Shown here one piece after another: positions 16,348 to 25,116 of a stretch of DNA of 42,707 bases. The stretch lies in assembly GCF_023715465.1 (NCBI RefSeq), contig NZ_JAMBOE010000029.1, forward strand, positions 1-42,707, written 5' to 3'. The translations under genes were made by a program, and so were the position numbers. Each line of letters starts with the position of its first letter. Within the stretch, counting starts at the first letter, position 1. Under the pieces are notes generated by a model that saw only the letters and a program-made list of their open reading frames with translations, had not been told where the DNA came from and ran no database searches. Origin of the DNA: Paenibacillus macerans. Lineage in GTDB: Bacteria > Bacillota > Bacilli > Paenibacillales > Paenibacillaceae.

Positions 16348-18112
16348 GCGGTTCACGCTCCTTCTCCGGTTGATAGGGAATGGACAGAGTGACGGTCGTC
16401 TGCGCATAAGGTTCGCTTTCGATGCCCCAAGCAAATCCGGACCCATAATACAACTGCAGCCGCTTTAATACATTAACCAAACCGATGCCGACCCGCGATT
16501 CGAGCTTGGCGGACGAATCCGCATACGCATGGCGGATGTCGCGGATCATGTCCGGGGCGAAGCCGCGCCCGTTATCGATCACACGGATGATCAACCGGTC
16601 GTTCAGCTCGATTTCCACGCGGATGGTCCCCGCACCGTTCCCTTTTTCAATCCCGTGCACGATGCTGTTCTCGACCAGGGGCTGCAGCACCATTTTCGGC
16701 ATCCGCAGGGACAACGCCTCGTCCGGACAGGTTTGCGAGTAGTCCAGTTTATGCTTAAACCTTCCTACCTGCAGCGAAATGTAATGGTTCAGATGCTCCA
16801 ACTCGTCCTGCAAAAGAACCTCCTCATGATCGATATCCATGTTGTAGCGGAACATCGCCCCCAGCTCGGCCAGTTTGTCGCTCACCTCATGCGCGTTTTT
16901 CTTGATCGCCAGCGTGCCGATCGATTGCAGCGTATTGTACAGAAAATGCGGATTGATTTGGGCCTGGAGCATTTTCAGCCGGGCGTCCGCCACTTCCAGC
17001 TTGTACCGGTACTGCTGGTTCCAAAGCGCGTCCAGCTCCGCAGCCATATCCTGGAGACGGTCCTCCAGCAGACCAAGCTCGTCGGTCGCTTGCGGGCCGC
17101 CTTGAATGTTGAAATTGCCCATTTGGATTTTTTTGATCTGGCCCAAAATGCGTTTGATCCGCAGCAATATCACATACGAGATGACTCCCGCCATGATGGC
17201 GACAAAACCGATCACGGCCACCTGCAGGGCCAGCGATTTGTTCAGCGCCTGCTTGCCCGCCTGCTCGGTCACGGAGCTCGGGATGAACTTCACCAGCGTA
17301 ATGGGCAGATCGTAAGAAACGTCCGTATAGTAAATGTATATTCCCTTTCCCTTGGGATCATGGATCAACCCCATGGTGTTCCCGTCCGCAGCGGCGATTT
17401 TCCCGCGTAATTCCGTCATCCAACCGCTATCGTCGGACGCGGGAGCAGTCGAATACAACAACTGCAGATTGTTTTGCAAAAGAATGTATACATCCCCTTG
17501 CTCGGACGTCGACAACGGTTCGACCAACTGTTTCAGCTCGGTATTCCGTACCGTAACCGAGGTCAAGCCCAGCGTTTCGCGGCTGGAAATGTCCGCAAAC
17601 AGCTTGTTGATCTGCAGCCTTTTCTCCCCGTTCACTTCAATGACCGCGTACTCCTCGTTATAGCGTTGCTCTTCCGCGGGGAGCTGGCGGTTGACAAAAT
17701 CGGGAATGAGCTGCCGCTCATTCAGCCCCGATTTCACGTTAAACTGCCGGTTGGTCAGCGCGCTTTTGTACGTCACCGAGCGGATTTCCGTATAGCTGCC
17801 GAAGAGACGCTGCATTTTTTGATTGATATACACGGCTTCCGCCGGGGTTTGCAGCTCCTTTTTGGTCAGCAGGCGCATCAGCTCGGGGTCGCCGTAATAG
17901 GACAACGTCAGCAGCATGATGTCATGGACGTATTTATGAACGCTCGACATCGTGATCGCCATCGATTTTTGGTTCGTCTGAACGAGCTGGTCCTGCACGG
18001 AACGCCCGATAATTTGGTAAGACATATAGCTGGAAATCAAAAAAGGCACGATGGTGACGGTCAGCAAGCCCAATAAAATTTTGGTGAATAAACTTCGCTT
18101 GATCAAGGACAT
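16325..18112 (-). CDS. YesM-like sensor histidine kinase
   Basis: A 595-residue membrane kinase. It has a first helix at about 12-32, an extracellular sensor region of about 240 residues, a second helix at about 280-305, HAMP, and a His_kinase domain with H389 in INPHFLYNTLQSIG. The C-terminal HATPase domain carries VENSIVHGIEKG (N box) and DNGRGF (G1). The start was placed at 18112 (GAGGA 5 bases upstream); an earlier in-frame ATG at 18178 lacks a ribosome binding site. It pairs with the overlapping YesN-like regulator and probably senses an extracellular carbohydrate or the loaded binding protein. Confidence 0.92.
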   Translation of the reverse strand: MSLIKRSLFTKILLGLLTVTIVPFLISSYMSYQIIGRSVQDQLVQTNQKSMAITMSSVHKYVHDIMLLTLSYYGDPELMRLLTKKELQTPAEAVYINQKMQRLFGSYTEIRSVTYKSALTNRQFNVKSGLNERQLIPDFVNRQLPAEEQRYNEEYAVIEVNGEKRLQINKLFADISSRETLGLTSVTVRNTELKQLVEPLSTSEQGDVYILLQNNLQLLYSTAPASDDSGWMTELRGKIAAADGNTMGLIHDPKGKGIYIYYTDVSYDLPITLVKFIPSSVTEQAGKQALNKSLALQVAVIGFVAIMAGVISYVILLRIKRILGQIKKIQMGNFNIQGGPQATDELGLLEDRLQDMAAELDALWNQQYRYKLEVADARLKMLQAQINPHFLYNTLQSIGTLAIKKNAHEVSDKLAELGAMFRYNMDIDHEEVLLQDELEHLNHYISLQVGRFKHKLDYSQTCPDEALSLRMPKMVLQPLVENSIVHGIEKGNGAGTIRVEIELNDRLIIRVIDNGRGFAPDMIRDIRHAYADSSAKLESRVGIGLVNVLKRLQLYYGSGFAWGIESEPYAQTTVTLSIPYQPEKEREPHESADRG

Positions 18113-18208
18113 GTCATCCTCGCCCCCGTAAACGGTTTCTTTCCTGTCAGTAAACCCTATTCTGCTGCCGAGTGTCAACTCTCGGAATCAGTATGCGCTT
18201 TGGGGCGC

Positions 18209-18269
18209 AAGAAAAACGCCTGACGGCGTTCTTTATGACTCTGACTTCTACGTTAGAGCGATTGGAGGG
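18209..18269. repeat. About 60-bp repeat with terminator-like hairpin (copy 1)
   Basis: AAGAAAAACG, CTGAC, CTCTGACTTCTAC and GAGCGA recur in the same order at 42504-42565, at roughly three-quarters identity. Both copies contain a hairpin followed by a T-run when read on the minus strand. Confidence 0.65.
18210..18231 (-). terminator. Rho-independent terminator downstream of the MscS gene
   Basis: On the minus strand, AACGCC / GGCGTT pair around a 4-base loop and are followed by TTTTTCTT. It lies about 250 bases after the MscS-family stop codon and before the sensor kinase start, so it separates the two transcription units. Confidence 0.7.
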
Positions 18270-18281
18270 ATGTGGACACTG

Positions 18282-18474
18282 CTCTAACGGACACCAGCGA
18301 CCTTATCCGCCCATTTCCCGGTTATTTCCCAGCCTAACGGACACACATGATCCTATTTCGCTCTAAACGAGCTCACCCGGGCCGATTCGAGGTAAATAAC
18401 GTCATCTCTGTCCGTTAGATTTTACAAACCTCCGTTTTTCCGCAAATAACGGCTCTGGCGTCCTTTAGCTTTTA
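18282..18474. repeat. Intergenic hairpin-module repeat, locus E (four modules)
   Basis: Modules at 18282-18308 and 18333-18359 (CTAACGGACACCAGCGACC type) face modules at 18393-18423 and 18443-18474 (AAATAACGGCTCTGGCGTCC type). The first pair is the reverse complement of the second, giving a symmetrical 190-bp unit. It lies between the MscS stop and the kinase gene. Confidence 0.75.
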
Positions 18475-18482
18475 GATCTTGT

Positions 18483-19595
18483 CTACTCATACGGCCGGTA
18501 CGCCCTGGAAACTTCCCCGCCGTCGTCCGCCACCGCCCCTTCCAAAAACACCCGGTGCGAGGGGTACGCCAGCTTGATGCCTTCCTCCTCCAGCACCTGC
18601 AGCAAGGCCAGATTTATTTCTTGCCGGGCCGACAAATACTCCGCCCAAACCGTGGACCTCGTAAAATAATAGATAAAAATGCCCAAACTGCTCTCGTTAA
18701 AATCAGTGAACTTGACGTGAATCGTGCCGGGGTCGATTTGCTTATTGTCCCTCAACAGGCGCTCGATTCCGGAAATGGCCGCAGCCAGCCGCGAGCGGTC
18801 CGAATCCAACGCCACGCCAAGCGTAAAGCTAACCCGGCGCTTGCCCATCCTGCTCCAGTTGGTGATCGGCTGATCGGCCAGCGCGGCGTTGGGCACCGTA
18901 ATCAACGCATCCGCGAAGGTGCGGATTTTGGTGCTGCGGAACGTAATGTCCTCCACTACCCCTTCGGCGGCAGGCGTTAGAATCCAATCCCCTTTGGCGA
19001 AAGGTTTTTCCAAAATAATCACGATGCCGCCGATAATATTGCCGAGCGTATCTTTGGCCGCCAGGGCGACGGCAAGGCTTCCCAGTCCCATGCCGGCCAC
19101 CAAGCCGCTGATGCTGAAGCCCCATTCCATGCCGATTAACGCGATCGTCAGGACGATGACGACAAACCGCAGCATTTTGGACAGGAACGGAATCAGCATG
19201 CTGGAATCGTCCAGCCGGATTTTTTGGCCAATCCCTTCAAGCAGCACGGACGATTGAGCCGATAATATATACAAAGCCCAACCGGCCAAAGCAATAACGC
19301 CGCTGCGGAACAGCGGGTCAAGGCCGATGGCCAGCTCCCAGCTGCGCGGCAGCAAATATTTGATGCCCAAATAAACGCCCAGCAGCACGAAAAACGACCG
19401 GAACGGCCGTTCAAGCACCTGCTTCCACAGCTCTCCCCTGCCGGATGCTGCAAATCGGCGGTTCAGCAAGGCGAAAACATACTTCACAAACACTTTGTTA
19501 AGCAGCGCAAAAAACGCCATGATCAAGACGGCGATCCCGATATCCGCCCACCTGATCTTGTCGATGGTTTCAGCAATTCCCTCCCAAAAGTTCAT
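18483..19595 (-). CDS. MscS-family mechanosensitive ion channel
   Basis: A 370-residue membrane protein. Several N-terminal helices (about 18-45, 65-85, 100-125 and 140-165) lead to the pore-lining helix with the small-residue pattern GLVAGMGLGSLAVALAAKDT. The MscS beta domain follows (GDWILTPAAEGVVEDITFRS) and then a C-terminal cytosolic domain. It releases solutes on hypo-osmotic shock. The ATG at 19595 has GGGAGGTG 9 bases upstream; an in-frame GTG at 19607 is less likely. It is divergent from the YhgE-like gene and appears to be a single-gene unit. Confidence 0.9.
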   Translation of the reverse strand: MNFWEGIAETIDKIRWADIGIAVLIMAFFALLNKVFVKYVFALLNRRFAASGRGELWKQVLERPFRSFFVLLGVYLGIKYLLPRSWELAIGLDPLFRSGVIALAGWALYILSAQSSVLLEGIGQKIRLDDSSMLIPFLSKMLRFVVIVLTIALIGMEWGFSISGLVAGMGLGSLAVALAAKDTLGNIIGGIVIILEKPFAKGDWILTPAAEGVVEDITFRSTKIRTFADALITVPNAALADQPITNWSRMGKRRVSFTLGVALDSDRSRLAAAISGIERLLRDNKQIDPGTIHVKFTDFNESSLGIFIYYFTRSTVWAEYLSARQEINLALLQVLEEEGIKLAYPSHRVFLEGAVADDGGEVSRAYRPYE

Positions 19596-19655
19596 ATAAA
19601 GCGACACCTCCCGGCTAAATAAAGTGCCATTATACCATTGCCCGTTTTATTTTGT

Positions 19656-19750
19656 CTAAATGACTCCAATTTCATATTTGAAAATTTTCTTGAAAAAGCT
19701 GAAAGTCCGGCGTATAATACGAAATGAACATTTTAGTCATTTAGTCATTT
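19656..19750 (+). promoter_or_regulatory. Sigma-A promoter and candidate operator of the YhgE-like gene
   Basis: TTGAAA (19690-19695) and a perfect TATAAT (19713-19718) are 17 bases apart. Downstream, TTAGTCAT is repeated directly twice at 19733-19748. The inverse, CTAAATGACT, is present upstream at 19656-19665. The promoter is thus flanked by a repeated TAGTCATTTAG-like box in both orientations, a layout expected for a TetR- or MarR-type repressor. No such regulator gene is in the window. Confidence 0.65.
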
Positions 19751-19772
19751 TTATATAAAGGAAGTATGCCTC

Positions 19773-22634
19773 ATGAGAAAACAGCGCCGCCCCATAACGT
19801 GGTGGAAAAAATGCGGAGAGCACTTGCGCCGGTTCCAGGCTTCGATAGCTCATTTAGCGATAAGCGCAGGCCGGGGAATCGAACGCGCCCTCCGTTATTG
19901 CGGCGGTCAAACCCGCCTTGGTCTTCAGCGCAGCCGGCAATTTTTGGCCCATCAGGGCAGTTACCTGAAGACGGAAACCCTGAATACCGTCAAAAACCGG
20001 GAAGTCATCGTGCCGGTTCTCGGTTTGCTGCTGATTCCGCTGCTGTATAGCGGCGTTTACCTAATCGCCAACTGGGACCCGTACGGCAAGGTGTCCAATC
20101 TGCCGGTCGCCGTCGTCAATCTGGATAAGCCCGTAAAGTATCAGGGCAAAACGATTGATATCGGGAACCGGTTGGTCGACAATTTGCAGCACAACGACAG
20201 CGTGGATTTTCAGTTCGTTTCCAAGGAAAAAGCCGAGCAGGGGTTGAAAAACTACGACTATTACCTGCTGATCGAAATTCCGCCGGGCACATCGCAGGCG
20301 GCAACCACGATTCTGGACCCGGAACCGCAGAAAATGGAGCTGGTGTACAAGGAAAACAGCGCGTACAATTTTTTGTCCGCTTCAATTTCCGATAAGGTCG
20401 TGGAAAAAATCCAGAAGGAAGTTTCGGCGGAAGTGACCGAAACGTTCACGGAGGAAATGTTCGAAGCCTTGACCCAAGTGTCCGACGGACTGCGCGACGC
20501 CAGCGACGGCGCGAGCAAGCTGGAATCCGGCTTGAAGCAGCTCGGCGACGGCATTTCCGAGTTTCAAAAGCAAGTGAACGGCAAAATCGACGCGGCGATG
20601 GGCTCTGCCGATCAGCGGCTCGATTCGCTCATCGACGAATATGGCGACAAGCTGCATGAACGAATCAATGAAGAGATCGACAAGGAAATCGCCGAGAATA
20701 AAGACCCGATCGATCAGCGCCTGCATGAGGAAGTGAACCAGGCGATCGCGGACAATGCCGGCACCGTGAAGCAGCGCATGCATAACGAAATCGACACCGC
20801 AGTCGAAAACAACGCCGACTCGGTGCGCAGCGTGCTGCACGAGCAAATCGACAAGGCCTTTGCCGAATACGGCGACGATGTCCGCGCACGGATGCACAAG
20901 GAGATCGACAAGGCTGTGGACGAATATTCGGGGCAAATCCGCGGCAAGCTGCACAGCGAAGCGAATGGGTTGATCGACGAGTACAGCGGTAAAACCCGCA
21001 GCCGGATTCACTCGGAGATCGACAAGGCCATCGACGAGTACAGCGATGCCGTCAAGGCGTATATTATCGCTAGCGTGGACGACGAGATCAACCAGCAGAT
21101 CGATCAAATCGTGACGGACGCCAAGGAAAAAGCGAAACAGCTCGACGAGACATTTTCCCGGGTGCTGAAGGAGCTGGAGCCGGTGATTGAGCAATTGCCG
21201 GCCGACAAGCAGGAGCAAATCCGGGCACGGCTGGCCGAACTGGAGAAGGCCAAGCAGCAAATCGTCGATTGGATGGATTCGCAGCTGCCCGGTCTGAAGC
21301 AGAAGCTGAACGATCGCGTCAATCAAATCATCAGCAAACGGTTTGACGAAAAGCTGCCGCAAATTACGGATAAAATCCACAACGTCGTCGACGATAAATT
21401 CACTGAGCTGATGCCGAAGCTGGAACAAAAGCTGAACGACCTCATCGACACCAAATACGAAGAGCTGCTGCCTGAGATCGTCAGCCGGATTCATTCGGCC
21501 GCCGACAGCAAGCTGAACGAACTGGAGCCAAAGGTGCAAAACGAGCTCCATGCCAAGGCGGACGAGAAATTTGACAAGCTCCAGCCGGAACTGCGGCAGA
21601 AGCTTCATGAAGCGGCCGATGATAAATGGGGCGCGCTGCTGCCGGAAGTGACCAATCGCTTGAACCAGGTCGCGGAAGACAAATATCAATCATTGCTGCC
21701 GAAGCTGCAGCAGCGCTTGCACGACGCGGCGGACGAGAAATTCGCTGACGCCAAGGGCAAGGTTTCCGAGCTGTCGCATGACAAGCTGGACGAGGTCAAA
21801 GGCATTGCCACCGATGCCCAGGACACGCTAAACGATGCGTTTGACCAACTGCTGGACGGGCAACAGAAACTGTTGGACGGCGAACAGCTGCTGAAAGACG
21901 AACTGCGCAAAGGCGCGGAAAAAGCCACGCTGGACCCGACCGCCCAGACGTACAACATGTTCGCCCAGCCTGTGGAGAGCAGTCAGGTCAGCAACCATGA
22001 CGTGGAATATTACGGAGAAGGGATGGCCCCTTATTTTCTGGCGCTTGGCCTGTTTGTCGGCGCGTTGATGTTTTCGTTGTTTTACCCGTTGAAAAAAACA
22101 ACGATCGCTCCGCCGAACGGTCCGGTCTGGTTCCTCGGCAAATTCGGGTTCATGCTGGCGGAAAGCCTGCTGCAGACGATCATCCTTGTAGCTTTTGTGC
22201 TGTATGGTCTCAAACTGGAGGTTACTAATGTGCCGGTATTTTTTATGGTGGCCTTGTTCTCAAGCATCACCTTTTACGCCATCATCCAGTTTTTGTCCAG
22301 CCTGTTCGGCAATGTCGGGCGGTTTATGATCGTCATCATGCTGGTGCTGCAGCTGTCCGCTTCGGCCGGGACGTTCCCGATCGAACTGACGCCGGAGTTC
22401 TTCCAGCAAATCCATCCGTATTTGCCGATGACGTATTCGGTCAGAGCTTTCCGGGCCGTCATTTCCAGCGGGGACTACGCCTTCATGTGGTCCAGCCTTG
22501 ATCACCTGGCTGTATTCCTGGCCGCAAGCTTAGCCGGCAGCCTGCTGTACTTCACGCTGGCACATTACCTGAAAACCCGCAAAGCCGCGAAAGCGCAACG
22601 TAAAGCCAATACGCAGTTGCCGTTGGAATCTTAA
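19773..22634 (+). CDS. YhgE/Pip-family membrane protein with 19-residue repeats
   Basis: A 953-residue protein of the family that includes the SPP1 phage receptor YueB, EsaA and lactococcal Pip. A basic N-terminal region precedes the first helix (about 88-107). A YhgE/Pip N-terminal domain (about 110-220) is followed by a long extracytoplasmic helical region (about 230-735) and five to six C-terminal helices from about 750. The long region contains two arrays of exact 19-residue repeats: residues 315-428, six units (QRMHNEIDTAVENN-like), and residues 533-665, seven units (QKLHEAADDKWGALLPE-like). Most relatives instead carry heptad LxxG repeats. EsaA/YueB members serve type VII secretion, and a type VII locus begins about 2.5 kb away, but a functional link is only a guess. 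Confidence 0.88.
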   Translation: MRKQRRPITWWKKCGEHLRRFQASIAHLAISAGRGIERALRYCGGQTRLGLQRSRQFLAHQGSYLKTETLNTVKNREVIVPVLGLLLIPLLYSGVYLIANWDPYGKVSNLPVAVVNLDKPVKYQGKTIDIGNRLVDNLQHNDSVDFQFVSKEKAEQGLKNYDYYLLIEIPPGTSQAATTILDPEPQKMELVYKENSAYNFLSASISDKVVEKIQKEVSAEVTETFTEEMFEALTQVSDGLRDASDGASKLESGLKQLGDGISEFQKQVNGKIDAAMGSADQRLDSLIDEYGDKLHERINEEIDKEIAENKDPIDQRLHEEVNQAIADNAGTVKQRMHNEIDTAVENNADSVRSVLHEQIDKAFAEYGDDVRARMHKEIDKAVDEYSGQIRGKLHSEANGLIDEYSGKTRSRIHSEIDKAIDEYSDAVKAYIIASVDDEINQQIDQIVTDAKEKAKQLDETFSRVLKELEPVIEQLPADKQEQIRARLAELEKAKQQIVDWMDSQLPGLKQKLNDRVNQIISKRFDEKLPQITDKIHNVVDDKFTELMPKLEQKLNDLIDTKYEELLPEIVSRIHSAADSKLNELEPKVQNELHAKADEKFDKLQPELRQKLHEAADDKWGALLPEVTNRLNQVAEDKYQSLLPKLQQRLHDAADEKFADAKGKVSELSHDKLDEVKGIATDAQDTLNDAFDQLLDGQQKLLDGEQLLKDELRKGAEKATLDPTAQTYNMFAQPVESSQVSNHDVEYYGEGMAPYFLALGLFVGALMFSLFYPLKKTTIAPPNGPVWFLGKFGFMLAESLLQTIILVAFVLYGLKLEVTNVPVFFMVALFSSITFYAIIQFLSSLFGNVGRFMIVIMLVLQLSASAGTFPIELTPEFFQQIHPYLPMTYSVRAFRAVISSGDYAFMWSSLDHLAVFLAASLAGSLLYFTLAHYLKTRKAAKAQRKANTQLPLES
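20715..21056 (+). repeat. Six 57-bp coding repeats (19 residues each)
   Basis: Units start Q/S/A/G-R/V/K-L/M/I-H and carry EIDKA(I/V/F)xEY at their centre, for example SRIHSEIDKAIDEYSDAVK. All six have identical length with no indels. Confidence 0.85.
21369..21767 (+). repeat. Seven 57-bp coding repeats (19 residues each)
   Basis: Units have the form (K/R)(L/I)(H/N)xxx(D/E)xK(F/Y/W/L)xxLxPxxx, for example QKLHEAADDKWGALLPEVT. The histidine near position 4 and the 19-residue length match the first array, so the two arrays probably share an origin. Confidence 0.85.
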
Positions 22635-22648
22635 TCAACACACTCTGA

Positions 22649-22672
22649 GGACGCCTGCCGGCGTCCTTTTTT
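22649..22672 (+). terminator. Rho-independent terminator after the YhgE-like gene
   Basis: GGACGCC / GGCGTCC pair around a 4-base loop and are followed by seven T. It starts 15 bases after the stop. Confidence 0.9.
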
Positions 22673-22726
22673 TGTGTACATAAGTGACTGTGGCCCCCCA
22701 AGTGGGCTGCTCTAAACCACTCCCAA

Positions 22727-22926
22727 AAATAGCGGAACTTTATGTGCTTATTTTCAGGACTTAGGCACGATCAGCATCATTAACGGAATTTTTTGTACTT
22801 ATTTTCCAATGGACGGGGCAAACGGCGGTCACTCCCTAGTGATTCGGAGAAATAGCGGTATAAAATGTCTCTATTGCAATCCAAACGTATGATATCACCG
22901 AAATAACGACATTTTTTACCGCTAAC
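22727..22926. repeat. Intergenic hairpin-module repeat, locus F (four modules)
   Basis: Modules at 22727-22754, 22778-22806, 22849-22877 and 22900-22926. Module order, spacing and the AATAGCGGAACTTT and CCGAAATAACGAC segments match locus D at 11144-11340. It lies between convergent genes. Confidence 0.75.
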
Positions 22927-22953
22927 TCCGCCACGTTTCTGCTGCCCAGCGAG

Positions 22954-23070
22954 TCTAGCTTGCCTAACTTGTCTAACTTGTCTAACTTATCTAGCTTGCC
23001 TAACTTGTCTAGCTTGTCTAGCTTGCCTAACTTGTCTAGCTTGTTTAGTTCATCTAGTTAATCTAGTTTA
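22954..23070. repeat. 9-bp tandem repeat array, thirteen units
   Basis: Units TCTAGCTTG, CCTAACTTG and TCTAACTTG follow each other without a break at an exact 9-base period and decay toward TCTAGTTAA at the right end. The array ends 22 bases from the chemotaxis receptor stop codon. There is no start codon or ribosome binding site, so it is not considered coding. Confidence 0.85.
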
Positions 23071-23092
23071 TCTAAGTCCACGCTCAGTTTTT

Positions 23093-24841
23093 TTAACTGT
23101 TTTCGTTTGAGACCTTAAACTTCCCGATCATCGTCCGCAGTTCCTCAGACAACTGACTTAAGCCGTCCATTGCGGCAAGCATTTCCTGCGCGCCGGCATG
23201 CTGCTCTTCGGTATGGGCGTAGACTTCCCGGGCGCCTCCCGCCGTCTGCTGGGCCACGCGGTTAATCGACGTGATCGCCTCCACAACGCTGTCCGATTGT
23301 TCCAACAGCCGTTCCGCCTGCTCAGAGACCCGCGTGATTTGGCCCGTCACCTGCTCCACCGCCTGGCGGATGCTGGAGAAGGCCTGTCCGGCCTCGCCCA
23401 CCGTATCCAAACCGGCGGCCACCTCCCGCGAGCCGCTTCTGGCCGCCTCCATCACCCGCTGCATCTCGCCGTGGATGCCTTCCACCAACTCCGCCACGCC
23501 TGTGGCGGCAACGCCGGTTTGCTCCGACAGCTTGCGCACCTCGCTGGCTACGACCGCAAAACCTTTGCCGGCCTCCCCGGCCCGGGCCGCTTCGATCGAG
23601 GCGTTCAGCGCCAGCATCTGCGTCTGCTTGGAAATGCCGGCGATCAGTTCGGCCGCTTCGCCGATCTGGCCGGAATGAACGCCAAGCTGCTCGATAAACG
23701 CGTGCAAGTCCGTCATCTTGTGCTGAATCGTGTCCATTTGCGACACCGCCGAAGCGACGATCCGCTCGCCGTCCAAGGTCTCCCGCAGGGCCTGCGAGGA
23801 TTGGCGTTTGGCTTCCTCCGCCAGCCCAGCGATCCCGCTGACGCCGGACGACATTTGGGCCACTTGGGACACGCCCCGCTCGACGCTCTGCACCTGTTCC
23901 TCGCTCCCTGCGGAAATTTCCCCCATAATGCCGGAAATCTCCTCGGACGACAGCCGGAACTGTACCGACTGCCGGCGCAGCTGCTCGGCCGAGTCCGCTA
24001 CCTTGCCCGCATTCCGCCGCAACTCGCTGATCATGGCATGCCAGCTGGCCTTCATGCCATTAAACGCCGAGGCCAAGTCGCCGAGCTCATCGCGGTTGTT
24101 CACCGTAAGCTCGCCCATCGTCAAATCGCCGGCGGCCATGTCCTTGGCCCCTTTCAGCATGGCCCGCATCGGCTTCAAGATGATCCGGGACACCACAATC
24201 CCGGTGGCAACGGAGAGCAGCAGCACGGCGATGCCGCAAGCGGCTAGCGTGCGCACGGCCTCGTCCGCTTCCCGCCGGTACCCGTTCAGCGTCCTTTCCA
24301 GCTCGGTCTGCTGCAGCGTCCGCAATTGTTCCGCCCCTTGAATCAGCGCATCCGACACCGGGATCGACCACACCAGCGCTTCGGCCTTGGCCAAATCCGG
24401 CTTGCCTTCGTTGACGTAATCCCGAACCTTCGTCAGCAGCCGGGCAAAGGTGGAGTTCGATTCCGCCAGCTTCTTGGCGATATCCGCGCCGCCCCCGCCC
24501 TGGTAAGCGCTTTCCACTGTGCCAATCAAATCGCCCAGCTGTTTGTTGACCTCGGTTATCTGCTGTTCTTTTTCGGGCAAGGGCTCCATGATGTAGTCAA
24601 ACAGCAAGCTATTCTGCCGCTGGGCGTCGCTTTCCAGCCGGGATACCCGCTCGATTGCCGCCGTATTTTGTTCGAGCACCGCCGAGTAGTTGCGGTTCAG
24701 CTTGTCCATAAACACATAAGCAAGCCCCGCGATGGCCCCAACCAGCAAAGAAATCGTAAAAAACGTGGCGGTCAGCTTGCGCCCCAGCGACAAAGCAGGC
24801 ACAAACCCTCCGGCCGCCTTCCCTTTGACTTTCCGCTTCAT
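23093..24841 (-). CDS. Methyl-accepting chemotaxis protein
   Basis: A 582-residue chemoreceptor. The first helix (about 23-45), a four-helix-bundle-type periplasmic-side sensor (about 46-205), a second helix (about 207-230) and HAMP (including NNRDELGDLASAFNGM) are followed by a long coiled-coil signalling domain. The hairpin tip, EAARAGEAGKGFAVVASEVR, contacts CheA/CheW. The start was set at 24841, with GGGGGA upstream; a longer frame to 25039 has no ribosome binding site and would add a non-membrane leader. The ligand is unknown. The 275 bases between its start and the WXG100 gene hold no other gene. Confidence 0.93.
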   Translation of the reverse strand: MKRKVKGKAAGGFVPALSLGRKLTATFFTISLLVGAIAGLAYVFMDKLNRNYSAVLEQNTAAIERVSRLESDAQRQNSLLFDYIMEPLPEKEQQITEVNKQLGDLIGTVESAYQGGGGADIAKKLAESNSTFARLLTKVRDYVNEGKPDLAKAEALVWSIPVSDALIQGAEQLRTLQQTELERTLNGYRREADEAVRTLAACGIAVLLLSVATGIVVSRIILKPMRAMLKGAKDMAAGDLTMGELTVNNRDELGDLASAFNGMKASWHAMISELRRNAGKVADSAEQLRRQSVQFRLSSEEISGIMGEISAGSEEQVQSVERGVSQVAQMSSGVSGIAGLAEEAKRQSSQALRETLDGERIVASAVSQMDTIQHKMTDLHAFIEQLGVHSGQIGEAAELIAGISKQTQMLALNASIEAARAGEAGKGFAVVASEVRKLSEQTGVAATGVAELVEGIHGEMQRVMEAARSGSREVAAGLDTVGEAGQAFSSIRQAVEQVTGQITRVSEQAERLLEQSDSVVEAITSINRVAQQTAGGAREVYAHTEEQHAGAQEMLAAMDGLSQLSEELRTMIGKFKVSNENS

Positions 24842-25116
24842 AAAATGGCATCCCCCTTGATTTGAATAACGAACAAGGGCCGCCGGACAATCATCCGCGG
24901 CCATGGTGTCTTCATCGCAATATCCACTTTTTATCATAAATAAATTGAAGCGGAAATGGAATCCAAAATTCTCATCTTTTGTATGAATATTCTCGGATTC
25001 AAAAGCCACCCAAATATATCCTAAAATTCCACCGGCCATGCCGGGAATTTAAATTTCTTCTCCATCGACCTATGCGCCTGCAAAAACACTAAATAGCCCA
25101 TAATCCGCCGGCGGTT

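Noticed and set aside
20382..21689. 435-residue minus-strand frame opposite the YhgE-like gene
   Set aside because: It is an antisense shadow of the repetitive coding arrays, with no ribosome binding site and low-complexity composition.
22954..23070. CRISPR array
   Set aside because: The units are nine bases with no spacers and no cas genes; it is a simple tandem repeat.
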